Positions 12,149-23,735 of a DNA stretch of 64,000 nt are shown piece after piece; the stretch's first letter is position 1, and each line of letters begins with the position of its first letter. The DNA comes from Zeugodacus cucurbitae. Taxonomy: Eukaryota; Arthropoda; Insecta; Diptera; Tephritidae. The DNA is taken from positions 14,367,501-14,431,500 of the forward strand of contig NC_071667.1 of NCBI RefSeq assembly GCF_028554725.1. The letters run 5' to 3'. The notes below the pieces were generated by a model, which had not been told where the DNA came from, did no database searches, and saw nothing but the letters and a program-made list of their open reading frames with translations. The translations under genes were made by a program, and so were the position numbers.

Positions 12149-12425
12149 CAGAGAACTGCAAAACTCACTTTTTCCTTGAATCAGCTCATTCGCAAAAGTT
12201 TCTATTCAAGTCCAATCACTGAGCGAAACACAGCGTTGAGTAAAAATCAGCTCATGTTGCCGCACCGCTCATTCGCGTACAATGTGAGCCTTCGGTCCGA
12301 AATGCTTTGCTCACGTTTGCTCACTTCACGAAATTTTTAGCTCACTTTCGCTCAGTGATTGGAAGTGAATAGAAACTTTTGCGTATGAGCTGATTCAAGG
12401 AAGAAGTGAGTTTTGCAGCTCTCAG
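12149..12425. mobile_element. Foldback hAT MITE with hobo-type termini
   Basis: The left end reads CAGAGAACTGCAAAACTCAC, which begins with the hobo-type hAT terminus CAGAGAACTG. The right end is its near-perfect complement. The inverted arms are about 85 bp each (12149-12235 and 12340-12425), so a single strand would fold into a long hairpin. There is no coding capacity. I could not see a matching 8-bp target duplication at the flanks, so it is probably old or its ends are slightly off. Confidence 0.75.
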
Positions 12426-12517
12426 GTATGTATATTGTTTTTGTATGCTTTGTTCGCGATCAGCTTATGCGTCACATGCATTGCACTAATAATTTGGTAC
12501 ACATTGTGTTCTATTGT

Positions 12518-12578
12518 TGAGTTTGCTCATACCCATTGACTTTGCTCATACCCATTGAGTTTGCTCATAGGCGTTGAG
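12518..12578 (+). repeat. 19-bp tandem repeat, about three units
   Basis: The unit TGAGTTTGCTCATACCCAT occurs three times with small changes. It lies just downstream of the hAT MITE, whose interior also carries 'TTGCTCAC' phrases, so it may have expanded from MITE-related sequence. Confidence 0.7.
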
Positions 12579-12677
12579 TATAAAAAAAAAATAGAGTAAA
12601 AGTGTAGAAATTAGTTGAAAAGTTTAAAATATTATATATATAAACTCAAATAAGGGGAAATAATTATAATTTAGAAA

Positions 12678-12788
12678 TCATATCATATGATATCGTATCT
12701 TATCATATCATATCATATCATATCATATCACATCATATCACCTGATACCACCAGGTATCACATGATAACACCATATCATATCATATTA
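12678..12788 (+). repeat. TATCA pentamer satellite
   Basis: The segment is a run of TATCA (equivalently ATCAT) units with occasional changes (CATCATATCACC), about 110 bp long. It is simple tandem DNA without coding potential. Confidence 0.85.
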
Positions 12789-14420
12789 TAGTCATTTCAT
12801 TAACTTTTCTAGGTTTTAAATATACCTACAATACTCTATATACATATACATATAGTATGTATGACTTTAACTTTTACTAGAGATCGAATCTCTAGTCTCT
12901 CATACATTTGATTTTCCTAAACCAATTACTGATTAATAATATACATACGATCAAAATTAATATACAATATTTTACCACACCCATCTCGCTGTAATACCAG
13001 AGGAAGAAAGCTTTCGATTTACCCTTCAACTTGATTATGCGCTTTCATTGCTCGATTTAATATTCATGCCATTCACACATATTCCCCTTCAATCTTATTT
13101 GTTGACATTTCATTTTGCATAGGACTTTTGGCGTACACATACTTTTTATATGTGTACACCACAACACTTGCGCAAATGCAAAGAAGCGTGCAAAAGCACT
13201 GCACTAAAGCGTTGTCGTTCCAGTGGAAATTCAGTCAAAAGCAGTCAGCTCATCACTACAAATCGAGCAATTCAAATTGAATGTTCTTTACGAGTACTTA
13301 TGACAGTACAAGCCATATAAATATGGATGTACATAAGTGTATAGCGCGCATTTGATGTGAGTTGAGTGTATTCGTAAGTCATAATAAGCTCACATAAAGC
13401 AGGCAAATAAAATACTTGATTGAAAATGTTATTGAAGCTATTTACAGCGTTAATTAAGTGATTTTATTCGGATTTAAATTTTATTTTGAATAAAAAGATT
13501 TATAAAATATGCTTTCTTAGAGAAGTGTGTGGGTTGTAAGTGATTTAGCGAACTTTTTTTCGAAATTTCTGTTTTATTTGTTACCATACATATGTGAGAA
13601 AAATTTAAGATGGTAAAGTGCCGATAGATGGCACCTAAGTAGAATTTGCTGGTTTGGTTTCTATTTTATTAATACGATTATGATTAAAGGGTTAATTAGC
13701 TGAATACTAAATAGTATAAAGACACAAGTTGTTGACACATTTCATTTGCCGTTGTATCATAGAAATATTATTATTTTTATTCTACCTATTGAATTACTTC
13801 AAAAACACATTACGCAAATCTAAGTTTAGCAGTGAGCTAAAGCTCATCGATCATACCATACAAAAATTTGGAGTAATACAAATTTCTACATACCACATAT
13901 TGTTAAGTGATTTCTTTCTTTTGCTCCAGCCTGTAGTTGAGCGGTCGACCTCAAGCAATTAATTGTGATTTATCAACACTTGTGCCTAGCAAATGACGTA
14001 GAAGTGTGAGAAATGTGTGTCTAAGTGGAGCAAGACAAGTGGCTCACTTAAAGGATCACCTAAGTGCAATGTATGTAGAAGTAGGTTGCGGCTTCACTAT
14101 GAGCACTTGATGAGGCAGCGTGGCTGTGGACACTCTTAATACACGTATATGTAGCTCACACAATCGCTGCTGTTGTTTCGCTTTGCTGTTTTTTCTGTTG
14201 TTGTAATTAATAATATGCACATTTGTTGTTTGTTACTTGCTGCTCCTGCAAAGATTTATTGCCAGCAAACTGATTAGCGCGGATTAATGACACAACGTGA
14301 GGTAGACGTGAGGCTAATTAAAGATTATTGCATAGTAGCGGTATTGCCAAAGAGCTGTAGATATATTTTATTGTAACTAGTTATTAGGTGTTATTTTCAA
14401 GAGGACAATTATACTTAAGT
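12789..14420. other. AT-rich intergenic DNA, no gene seen
   Basis: No supported exon. A plus-strand frame at 13729-13962 has no recognisable domain. A TTGTTG-type simple run is at about 14165-14210. Confidence 0.5.
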
Positions 14421-15140
14421 GGTTCGGTGGGTTTCAAATTTTTAAAATTTGAAAAAAAAAATATTATCTTGTTAAATAGTGCAATATGTTTAAAATATTA
14501 TCCAAAAGTATCAAAGCAATCCGAGTAATATTCTAAGAGTTATATGTACCCTTTGGAAGTTCCGCCCAACAGGCCACGTCAGTGTAAATGTAAAACTTTA
14601 AACGCATTTATCTCAAAACTAAATTTTTATGTCGGTGGACACGATATCTAAAAAAGTTATGAAGCGATTTCGTTCAAATTTTGCCCACATCTTTGGCATA
14701 ATTTTTTATACATATTCATTCTACTGTTGTCTTCTTATATAGTTACTATAACTATTTTTTCGAGCCAATATATGGCGAAAATTTGACAAAATTAGTGAGT
14801 CTTTTGTTAAAACTATGTCAAAAATTCAAATTTCAATATTTTCTTTTTTCCTTCATCCATTAACTAGATTTATCCATATACTATCGAAATATTTTTGGTT
14901 AATTGTTTTAAGATGAACCAAGCATGAGTTATGATGTCAAAGCAAGACCGTTTTTTTGGACACGTCATGAGAGATGAGGTGCCAACGGCTGAGTTTTCGG
15001 AATTTTTTAATAAAAATTTCAATACTGTTTAAACATGTATCTTCGATATGCTGAATTGTTTAAATGAAATATATAATTGTACATATTTAAGAAAAATTTT
15101 AAAAACACCATTGTTTTTAGCCTCTGAAACCCACCTGACC
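14421..15140. mobile_element. MITE, copy 2 (inverted relative to 1644-2267)
   Basis: The ends are GGTTCGGTGGGTTTCA and the complement of GGTCAGGTGGGTTTCA, matching the ends of the element at 1644-2267. Both copies carry the same internal landmarks in opposite orientation. There is no reading frame. The family is non-autonomous and unclassified. Confidence 0.65.
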
Positions 15141-16885
15141 GATTAATTCAAATAATTCTTGCAAGTGATGTTTTTGAGTCATTACAAGCAGAATTTGTCA
15201 AAATTTTATATGGTTTGATTGTAGTTTCAAAAACCAATATTTGGATTTGATTTATGGAGTATTCAATTCAAATTTTTGGGCATAATTTAATTTCAATTTA
15301 AAGCATTTGTTTTAGCCTTTACTTCTTTTCGCTTTGCTAAGAAAATTGGGCGTGAAAATGATACTCAACTCTTATTTCTGTGCCTGCCAACAAATTATCA
15401 AGTTTTCGTTGAGTTTCCGAAGACGAAACTTTTTACAAGCCTAAGAAGCCACAAATAGTCGCTGAAGTTATTTACTGGTTGGCATGAGAGCAAGCACTTC
15501 ACTGGCAACAAGACTAAGACGCAGTTAAATGTGTTGCTCAGACTGTATGCCAATTTGCTCTTTTATACACAATAGTATTTTATGCTATGTATATATTACA
15601 TTATGATGACGTATTTCACTATAAGCTACCAATATATATGAAAATTAGGTTGTAATTAAATATTAAAGAAGTGAAACGCTTTAAATAAAAAAAATTGATA
15701 TTGAGAGCCATAAACATTTAGGATTATGTTTTAAATTAATTCTAAGTGGAGGTCTTTGAAATTATGTTCCATATGAACTATCGTGTTAGAGACTGCTGCG
15801 CCAGTCATCGTATTCTATAGATTTAGGCCGAGCTCGGATACAAGCTTTAAAAAGTTACTCGCCTGACAATAATTTCAATGTAATAAGGCTATTATCGGCT
15901 CCATGGCGGGCTAATTTGCAGATATCCAGATAACGTATTCTACATTTGAGGCACATAAGTTGGAGAATCGTAGCATCAAGTACATGGAGCTCGAAGTAGA
16001 CAATGTTGAGAAATAAATCTGCAGGGTACTTTTACATACATACCCGTATACGATATATGTAGGAATATCGGGTTCCCAGTTAGAGAATATCTACTGCGAG
16101 CAAAAATATGATTTTGAAAACAGTAAATCACTCATATTATGGCCAAAAGGTCAATCTGACAGCTTGCCGATTTATGCTCTGCGTTACGTAAACCATGTAA
16201 GCTCGGAGAACAGCTATAAATCATTTGACTTAGCTGACTGCATTTTTCGTTCGAAATACAAATGTTTTATCAAAGTGTGAATGTGTGCGCACGGAAATAA
16301 GTATATTGGTGTGCATGCGCATATATGTTTATGGTTTGTATGAAAGGTCTATGTATAAGTTAAGCATGGATTTGCATAACCCAGCATCAAACCGACAGAT
16401 ATTGGTTGGTGCGCATGTGCGCATGCTTTTTGACTGTTGAGCTTGGCATGTGTGAGGAGGTATTTTGTTGTTTTTGATTGAGAATTTACGCTGCAGCTAT
16501 TTGGTATTGCATGTCCCCAGCGTTCAGAGTGGGAATTAGATTTGACAGTATGAATATGAATGATGAATTTAATGGGTGATGACATGTTGACTTTTAAAAC
16601 TCTATCTATTTAGGTGTTGACTATCAAAACTCAGGTTAATTGCAAGGACATGTTTCGGTAGAAAATTTTGTAAATAGCGTTTGTTTTGAATACCGCTGGA
16701 GGTGGTGATAGAATTATAGCAGATCGAAGTGATGATGTGAGCTTATGGATTTAAACATTTGCAGGAGTTTGTTTATTGGAAGAGTTTTTAGATAATATAT
16801 CAAATAGCGTATTCTGTCTTGGCGATCTATTACTTCTAAAACAATTAGGGCATATTTTATTGATTAACTGAGGGAAAATACCTTT
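15141..16885. other. AT-rich intergenic DNA, no gene seen
   Basis: The stretch holds no supported gene. The minus-strand frame at 16349-16585 is short and featureless. Confidence 0.5.
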
Positions 16886-17191
16886 ATAGTCTCTTCGCAC
16901 AGGAGATAATTGACCAATTAAACGGCCTTTGCTCGATTATAGCGATGATTTGATCAATTTACCATCCAAAATAAAAATCGATTTTTTTTAAATGAGTTTA
17001 ATCGAGTTTTAATCGAGTTGAAAATGAAACTCGACGGTAGATGTCTTTGGTTAAGCTGTTGAAACTTATCAACTTCCTATGAAAAGCAAACAGCTAATCA
17101 ATTATCTAATAACCGGCAGTGCGAAGAGCAAAAACTGGTTCCTAATTAAAATTTTAATTGATCATTTAATATGTCTATGTGAAAAGGCTGT
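16886..17191. mobile_element. MITE of the AGCCTTTTCACACAG family, complete copy
   Basis: The right end (TATGTGAAAAGGCTGT) is the complement of the left-end consensus ATAGCCTTTTCACACAG seen at 44815 and 45829. The left end here is ATAGTCTCTTCGCACAGG. Internal sites are shared with those copies: 'CTCGACGGTAGATGTC', 'GGCAGTGCGAAGAGCAAAAACTG' and 'AATTGATC'. At about 306 bp it gives the intact length of the family, which helps interpret the interrupted copy at 45829-48790. Confidence 0.75.
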
Positions 17192-20100
17192 TACGTTGTA
17201 ATTTAATAAGCATATACATATGTATATTGAATTATAAAATTAGTCAAACAAATTTGCTGCATTTTAATCATTTTTTATACGAAATATGTGAACGAAATAT
17301 GCCATGAAAACTATAAAAAAAAAATTGGCTTAATTGGCCCACAAGTTAGCACACACTCATATATTTTCGAGCTTTAGAACAGAAGCCAGGCATCGACATT
17401 CAACCCTACACGGGCTTAACACACAGTTTTAGCAAAAGGGAATTATTAGGCGCATTGAAAATTCAATTAACCCAATAGAGGCAGTGAGTGTGGGTTTGAC
17501 CACACAAGACAAGGCGAATAGAAGCAGAATTATAGCACAGAAATTAGGAAAAGCGTAAGTGAAAGCCCGAAAGTAAGCAGGAAGGTAAGCGCAAAAGTAT
17601 GCCGAAAAATCATTGATGCAAACCAAATTGTATTCAGCCAATAAGGAGAAGACAAAACTAATACAAGCAAATCAGGATTTGGCAGCCGCCATTGTAGTCT
17701 TATATTATATTTGTATGTATGTATGTAGGCGCAAAGAAGGCCAGGAGCAGCAACAGAAGCGGATGTTTCTACATAATAGTCGGCAGTATTTGAAGTTAAG
17801 GTATCTGGATAATTTACTTACTAACAGCTTCCACATACATTTCTATGCACATTAATAAATTATATGCCATGGCACGCGGCCTGAAATATGTTAAACTGTG
17901 TGTAAATAATATTAGTAAGTATAAACAATCAAGAAAGTAAAGCTAAGTACACTGATTGAGTGGGAATTTGAAGTTGGTCATTGAATATGCATAGTAGTAA
18001 AGTAATTTATTTGGTAGTAAATAATTCCAAATACATAAATAAATATTTGTGTTGTAGAAGAAGTTAGGAAGGAAGGAAGTACAGAATTTTATAAATATTT
18101 ACCTTAGGCATAGTTAGGATGTATTTGTTAGAAAGTATGCAGATATTACAGCATTACAAATCCATTTGATAAACAATGTGCCGGTGCTAATGAGAGCTGT
18201 TAATTGAGTCCATAGCTTTTTGAGTATATGATTTTTTCGAGCTCAATTGGAATTTTATTGGACTCACTAAAATTAAATTGCAATTAATAAACTGTGAACT
18301 TCGCTATGATTACGAGACTTCTATGCATCTTGATTGCAGGAAAAACCAATATTTTTTTCCTCTATGACATTTCTTTTATTATTGTTTATATTGTACCAAA
18401 TTATAAAATTTCACTTATGTGTATATAAATCCGATACCATCCTATCTAAGAAGCTATAGTGTGAAAACCCATCTACTATGTTAATCTTAACTTTTGTGAC
18501 AATTTTTTCCGAATTGCCCACAGTTTCAAGAATTGCAGGTAAACTTACGCCTGATATTTTAGACTACTGCAAATAACCTCAATTTGTTTAAGTTTAAAAT
18601 GACAAAATTAAGCTAATTTTAAATAGATTTCCGATATCTACTCACATTCCATTTAAAACCAACTTTACAAAGCCAATGTGGCATCAACTGCCTTCTCCAA
18701 GTAACATAACTTTCTCCTTACTAAAAGTTATGATGGACGCTCTTATATTTGCCCGCCTAAAGTGATACATACATAGATACTCGTAAACACTTAAGTCAGC
18801 TGCAATCTTTACCCAACAGCAGTAAAGCATCTTTACCTTGACATAATAAAGCTGCAGCGAAGATGCATGAAACTTATTAAACTAAGCTAGTAGTTTGTAA
18901 CGGTGTGTAAACGCCACAGCGGAAACATACATATATAATACACTTCAGCATATAAGGCGATTAAGAATCAACGTAAGCATTACTGAGTATAAATACGAAT
19001 ATGTGGCGTTAAGTCACCCTATCACTTAAGAGTGTCGAGAGTAGCGTCGGAGGTAAGCTCACTAACTTTAAATAAGCGTTGAGTGCTAAGTGAAAGTATG
19101 TGTTTAGTGTGAGGAAAGCAGTAAAATTTACACATAGCATATGTCTATGTGCTTTATGCTCTAATGCAAATGCATTTTAGTGTAATTTTAAGGCAGAGCA
19201 AATTTACTTGCCATAACATACCTAAAGCACATATTAAGAAGTTGATAATGCAAGCATGCATATTAAAAGCAAAATAAGCATGAGATACATTTAACTTATA
19301 TATTCTTATAAGTTTTCTATATACTTGTTCAAGCATTCGACGGAGGTCTATATCCTTGATTTGCTATTTTTCTGCGGTATATGTATGATTAATGCATGGC
19401 TGTCATATAAAAAATTAAGGACCGATATAGATTCTATAGATGAGACTAGACAACGGCGGCTGGAGTATTGAGTTATTCAAAAAGCGGATTATTGTGATCA
19501 AAACCTAATGATATATACTTTGTGTTCACCATAGGTAAACAGTTTTTATCTCAAATAATTAACTAATGCAGGCTTTGGTTTACTTTTGAAGAGGCATATT
19601 GCCCCAGACAATTCTGTATATCCCATAGCATCTCCTGCAATACCTTAATTACAACTCTGACTCCCACGATAAAGCGACAGCGATAAAATTTATCGCCTTC
19701 CGTGAAATCCGTAATTAATTGCAAAGCAAACTAAGCAAATGCCGGAAATAGTGTCATTTGAACATAATCCAAGGTGGCAAGCAAAACTAAAGCAATAATT
19801 CTGCTATTATCACCGAATAAGTGGCGTTCGCTGAATTTATACAACAACAACAGCGTATGAACACAGTAGGGAAATCAACTGGCTATAAACTATTATACTT
19901 TACAACTGTTATGAACCCCCAATACAACTAGTCTGATGGCTGTGTTTCTTCATACGAGTACATTCAATTTATGGTTTTAACGTGTTAATGCTCTACGGTA
20001 TTTGCATTTTTAGATTTCGGTAAGAAATTGACCAGTCTCACTCTGATAGAAAATATGAGTAAAGTATTCTGTTCGATTATGGAACAAAACAACTTGCAAA

Positions 20101-20550
20101 ATACTTTCGATTTGGTGTCTGGTGTTTTTGCGACTAGTTAGTTTTCAGACAAGAAAAACGTTGCAGGGAAATTACTTATAGTTATATAAATAAAATATAT
20201 TTTTACATATACCACACTCTTACATTTCTACTTATATGTATATGAGTATGAGGTAGTAATTCTGCTGCCACTCTTTTGCTAATGAATTATTTGTAAAGTT
20301 TGGGCTCTTTTTTAATTTTATGTGGGGTGAGGACTAAAATATACATGTTTATGCATGTAAGTTATTGGTTACTTTAATGCATGTTTTCTTAGGTATTATC
20401 GGAATATTTATTGTGTAAAAACAATCAGAATTAAGTTAAGTGGATCCTTTGTATAGTCACGAATCATCAATATCAATTATTTATTGAGTTAACTCTTTAA
20501 GTTTGGCATATATTTGGGAGAAACAATTTTTTCAAAGTGTTATCTACATA
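17192..20550. other. AT-rich intergenic DNA, no gene seen
   Basis: I find no coding exon or recognisable element. Features are limited to short simple repeats, such as GGAAGGAAGGAAG near 18070 and TATG runs near 17710. Confidence 0.5.
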
Positions 20551-22591
20551 CAATGAAACTTCGATAACTCGTATTTGCAAGGGACCACATTTTAAATTCG
20601 AGTTATGGAGTTTTTCAAGTTATCAAGTTATACAACTTATAGAGGCAACATACAGAATATACGAATTATAGAGTTTTTTTTATTTATTTTTTCAATTTTA
20701 CATAAAAAACAAGAAACATACACATGTATGTACATATTTAAATTTTAAAATATAAAGTACATATGTTATTCAATCAATATATGTATGTATGTATTTTGAA
20801 AAATTGTACAAAAAAATTAAGAAAAGTGTTCATTTTAAAAGAAATCCGTAATACGTTTTTGACGGACATTATTTTGGCGTATTTTAACTATGGCATTATC
20901 AATGTTTACAATGTCATTAAAAATAGTGTCTTCAACATTTGATGCCATAAAACACAGACGCAAATTTTCAATTGAAGCTTTCGCAACCTTTGTGGAAACT
21001 GAGTGAATTTCAAATTTTTCATCGTTTTCATCGTCGATGTGTTCGAAACCCAGAATTTCATCATCATTGAGGCTTCCAGTAATCACCAACTCATCATCAA
21101 CATGAATGTAGTCATCAAAGTTTACACGTGTTTCTGCATTGTGTGGAACACGAGCCCACTCTGCTATGTGAAGTACATCTTCCCTGATTACGACTACATT
21201 TTGATCCTTAACAAAACCGCAAGCTCGAAAACAGTTTTTAATAGTCGATTTACTGATATTTGTCCAGGCTTAATGAGCAATATGCATTGCATCATAAATC
21301 GAAATGGAATAATCCTTTTTTCCTCGATGCTTTCAAGCAGTTTAACAACAACTTCTTTACGGTACAATATTTTGAAACTTTTGATTATGCCTTTGTCGAG
21401 TGGTTGCAAAACTGAAGTGGTGTTAGGTGGGGGAAATTCAGTCTGCACATTGCTCAAAGGTTCCATTGCAGTGTGGGCGGTGCAATTTTTTTTTATCATT
21501 TGTTGGTTCACCAATTGTAGCCATTCAAGAAATAAATTACGTGCCATCCATGACTTTGAATTTGCACGATAAAGCATAGGGAAAGTCTTGAAGTTTTTAA
21601 AGCATCTGGGTTTCATGGATTTACCAATCATTAATGGTTTAAATTTTTCTGACCCATCCATATTTGCAGCAAGCAACAGAGTAAGACGATCATTGCTCAA
21701 TTTGCCACCATGACAATTTTGGCCTTTTAAAGACAAAGTGTAATCAGGAAGACACTTGTAAAAAAGACCCGTTTCATCCGCGTTGAAAATATTCTTGGGC
21801 TCATAATTCTCTATTAACTTTTGAATGTTTTCTCCCCATTGAACGCACACTTCATCATCAACGTCAACGCTTTCACCGCAAACTTTTTTGAAACTTAGAT
21901 TATTTCTCTTCTTGAAATTGTCCAACCAGTCATTACTTGCGTTGAATTGTGTTAAGCCCAATTTTGCGGCACACACCTTTGCTTTTTCTTTTAGTAAATG
22001 CCCTCCAACTGGAATAGTATTAGATTCTCGGCATTGCATAAACCAAGTGAGTACTCTCTTTTCTAATTCCGGGTATTCTGGTAATTTTTGGCGCTTACGT
22101 TTGGTGTTTGAGGGCAAACGCAAATACAGATCACTTTTTTTCAAAATTGATGTGATAGTAGATGGCGCAATACCGAACCTTTTCGCAATTTCTACTTGTG
22201 TTTCACCATTTTTTATGGCAAGAATAATTTTTTTTTTTTTTTAATTGGCAATATTTTGCACTTACGAGAACTTGACATCTTGCGTCCTAATTGATACTAA
22301 TCAACGCTAGTTGTAGAAAACAAAGCAAAACTTATGAATAAGCGTAACTGTAAAATAATAACGGTTAAAAAGCGTACTATGTTTTCGTCACGTACGGTTT
22401 TTTGTGAAAAAAAATACGAGTTGTAGAGGCTTTTGATACACATTTTTCAATTTTTGTCTTAAGAAAAATACGAGTTATCAAAGGGACCAAAATACATGCA
22501 TTTTTCGCGAATTTTTCTAGGGACCGAAGAAATACTATGAAATATCAAGGTTTTTCGCTTATCGAGGTTACGACTTATCGAAGTTTCACTG
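20551..22591 (-). mobile_element. Tigger/pogo-type (Tc1-mariner superfamily) transposon
   Basis: The ends are CAATGAAACTTCGATAACTCG at the left and the complement of CAGTGAAACTTCGATAAGTCG at the right. TA lies outside each end (20549-20550 and 22592-22593), which is the family's target duplication. CAGTGAAAC is a typical Tigger terminus. Subterminal repeats of the type 'GAGTTAT...AAGGGACCA' occur near both ends. Length, 2.04 kb, is close to a full element. The transposase inside, on the minus strand, is broken. Confidence 0.9.
20835..22275 (-). pseudogene. Tigger-like transposase, broken
   Basis: Three parts are visible. The N-terminal part (about 22150-22275) starts ATG-TCA-AGT. It contains a helix-turn-helix ('GETQVEIAKRFGIAPSTI') but is out of frame with that ATG because a run of 15 A, where 16 would keep frame, lies between them. 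The main part (21194-22144) has a CENP-B type DNA-binding domain and the catalytic domain with 'FNADETGLFYKCLP' (first Asp) and 'PPNTTSVLQPLDKG' (third Asp). The usual '(L)LVDNCxAH' is reduced to 'NCTAH', so the second catalytic Asp is missing. The last part (20835-21089), in another frame, ends in 'KRITDFF', a common Tigger C-terminus. Catalysis is therefore lost by deletion as well as frameshift. Confidence 0.88.
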
Positions 22592-22593
22592 TA

Positions 22594-22840
22594 ATATGCA
22601 CATATTTTGTATATTCCATTGACTTGTAAATATTTGTTTTTAATTAATCTGATGAGTTTCACTAAATAATATGAATAACATATGGTACAGTTCTATATAC
22701 CATGTTCTCGACTTGTATGAACTTGTTCTCGAGTTCAGTTGTTCAGTCAGAATTATACTTTCTCGATTTAATAAATTATTAAACTCTATTTAAAAATTGG
22801 TCGATGACTTGTCTTTGGTATAGGTTCCTTATTAGGTTGA
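22594..22840. other. Short AT-rich spacer between elements
   Basis: The spacer holds no feature beyond AT-rich sequence between the Tigger element and the hAT remnant. Confidence 0.5.
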
Positions 22841-22989
22841 TAATAGAGCTCGAAAACTATCGATACCAGACTATCGATAGAATTTAAAATATATTTTTTT
22901 ATGCTCATAATAATTTTCTGACGTTCGATATTGAGTATTACTAGATAATAGTTTATGCTTTCACTAATTAATTTTCATTTTTTGTTCAA

Positions 22990-23181
22990 TTTTTTTTGTT
23001 AGAACAAATTATCACTGAAATAGCCTTTGTTGAATCTTGCGAAGAGACGTTGTGTATCCCAGCAACATCTGTAGAATCGGAGTGCATGTTTAGCAAGTGT
23101 GAAAGGCTGATTACAGACCGGCGAAGGCGCTTAGAAGCCAAAAATGTTAATATGCCAATATTTTGTAACGGACACCATTAG
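22990..23181 (+). pseudogene. hAT transposase C-terminal (dimerisation) fragment
   Basis: The fragment reads 'CIPATSVESECMFSKCERL' followed by 'DRRRRLEAKNVNM' and ends with a stop. It matches the conserved hAT C-terminal dimerisation motif, normally written PATSxxSERxFSxxG...RxxLxxxNVxxLxFL. It is preceded by TTTTTTTGTTAG, which looks like a 3' splice site, so it may have been the last exon of the transposase. The rest of the gene is absent. Paired ATCGATAG motifs at 22855-22880 may be remnants of the element's left end; this is uncertain. Confidence 0.75.
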
Positions 23182-23230
23182 ATTAATAAAAAACCAAGAA
23201 AAAACGTTAACTTCGGCTGTTTCGAAGCTA

Positions 23231-23697
23231 ATATACCCTTCACAGGTGCATTTCTTTTAGTAAGTATGTGTTTGAGCAAATCTAAAGACGTAAGAAAAAG
23301 TAAGTAAAAAAATGAAAACATTTTACTAACCGATCTGAACAATTTTTTCGGAGATTATGATGTAGTAAAATGCGGAAGTTTTCCATACAAGCCCTTGATT
23401 CCGATCGTTAAGTTTGTATAGCAGCTATATGATATAGTGGTCCGATATCGGCAGTTCCGACAAATGAGAAGCTTCTTGAGAGAAAATAACATCTGCAAAA
23501 TTTTAAAACGATATCTTAAAAACTGAAGGACTAGTTCGTATATGTACAGACAGACAGACAGACAGACGGACCCGGCTAAATCGACTCAGTTCAACATAGT
23601 GATCATTTATATATATACTTTATAGGGCCTCCGACGTTTCCTTCTGGGTGTTACAAACTTCGTGACAAACTTAATATACCCTGTTCAGGGTATAATA
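23231..23697 (+). repeat. Dispersed repeat ending in a perfect hairpin
   Basis: The block begins ATATACCCTTCACAGG and ends with TATACCCTGTTCAGGGTATA (23675-23694), a perfect 9-bp stem with a 2-base loop. Inside is a CAGA/GACG microsatellite (23547-23570), followed by a stretch ending in 'TTTATAGGG' and 'CTTCTGGGTGTTACAAACTT'. Sequences of this general style are widespread in fly genomes. A 3' hairpin recalls Helitrons, but the canonical CTRR end is not visible, so I leave it unclassified. Confidence 0.65.
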
Positions 23698-23735
23698 AAT
23701 AAGTATTATAATTAAAATAATATTTTTTGCTTTAG

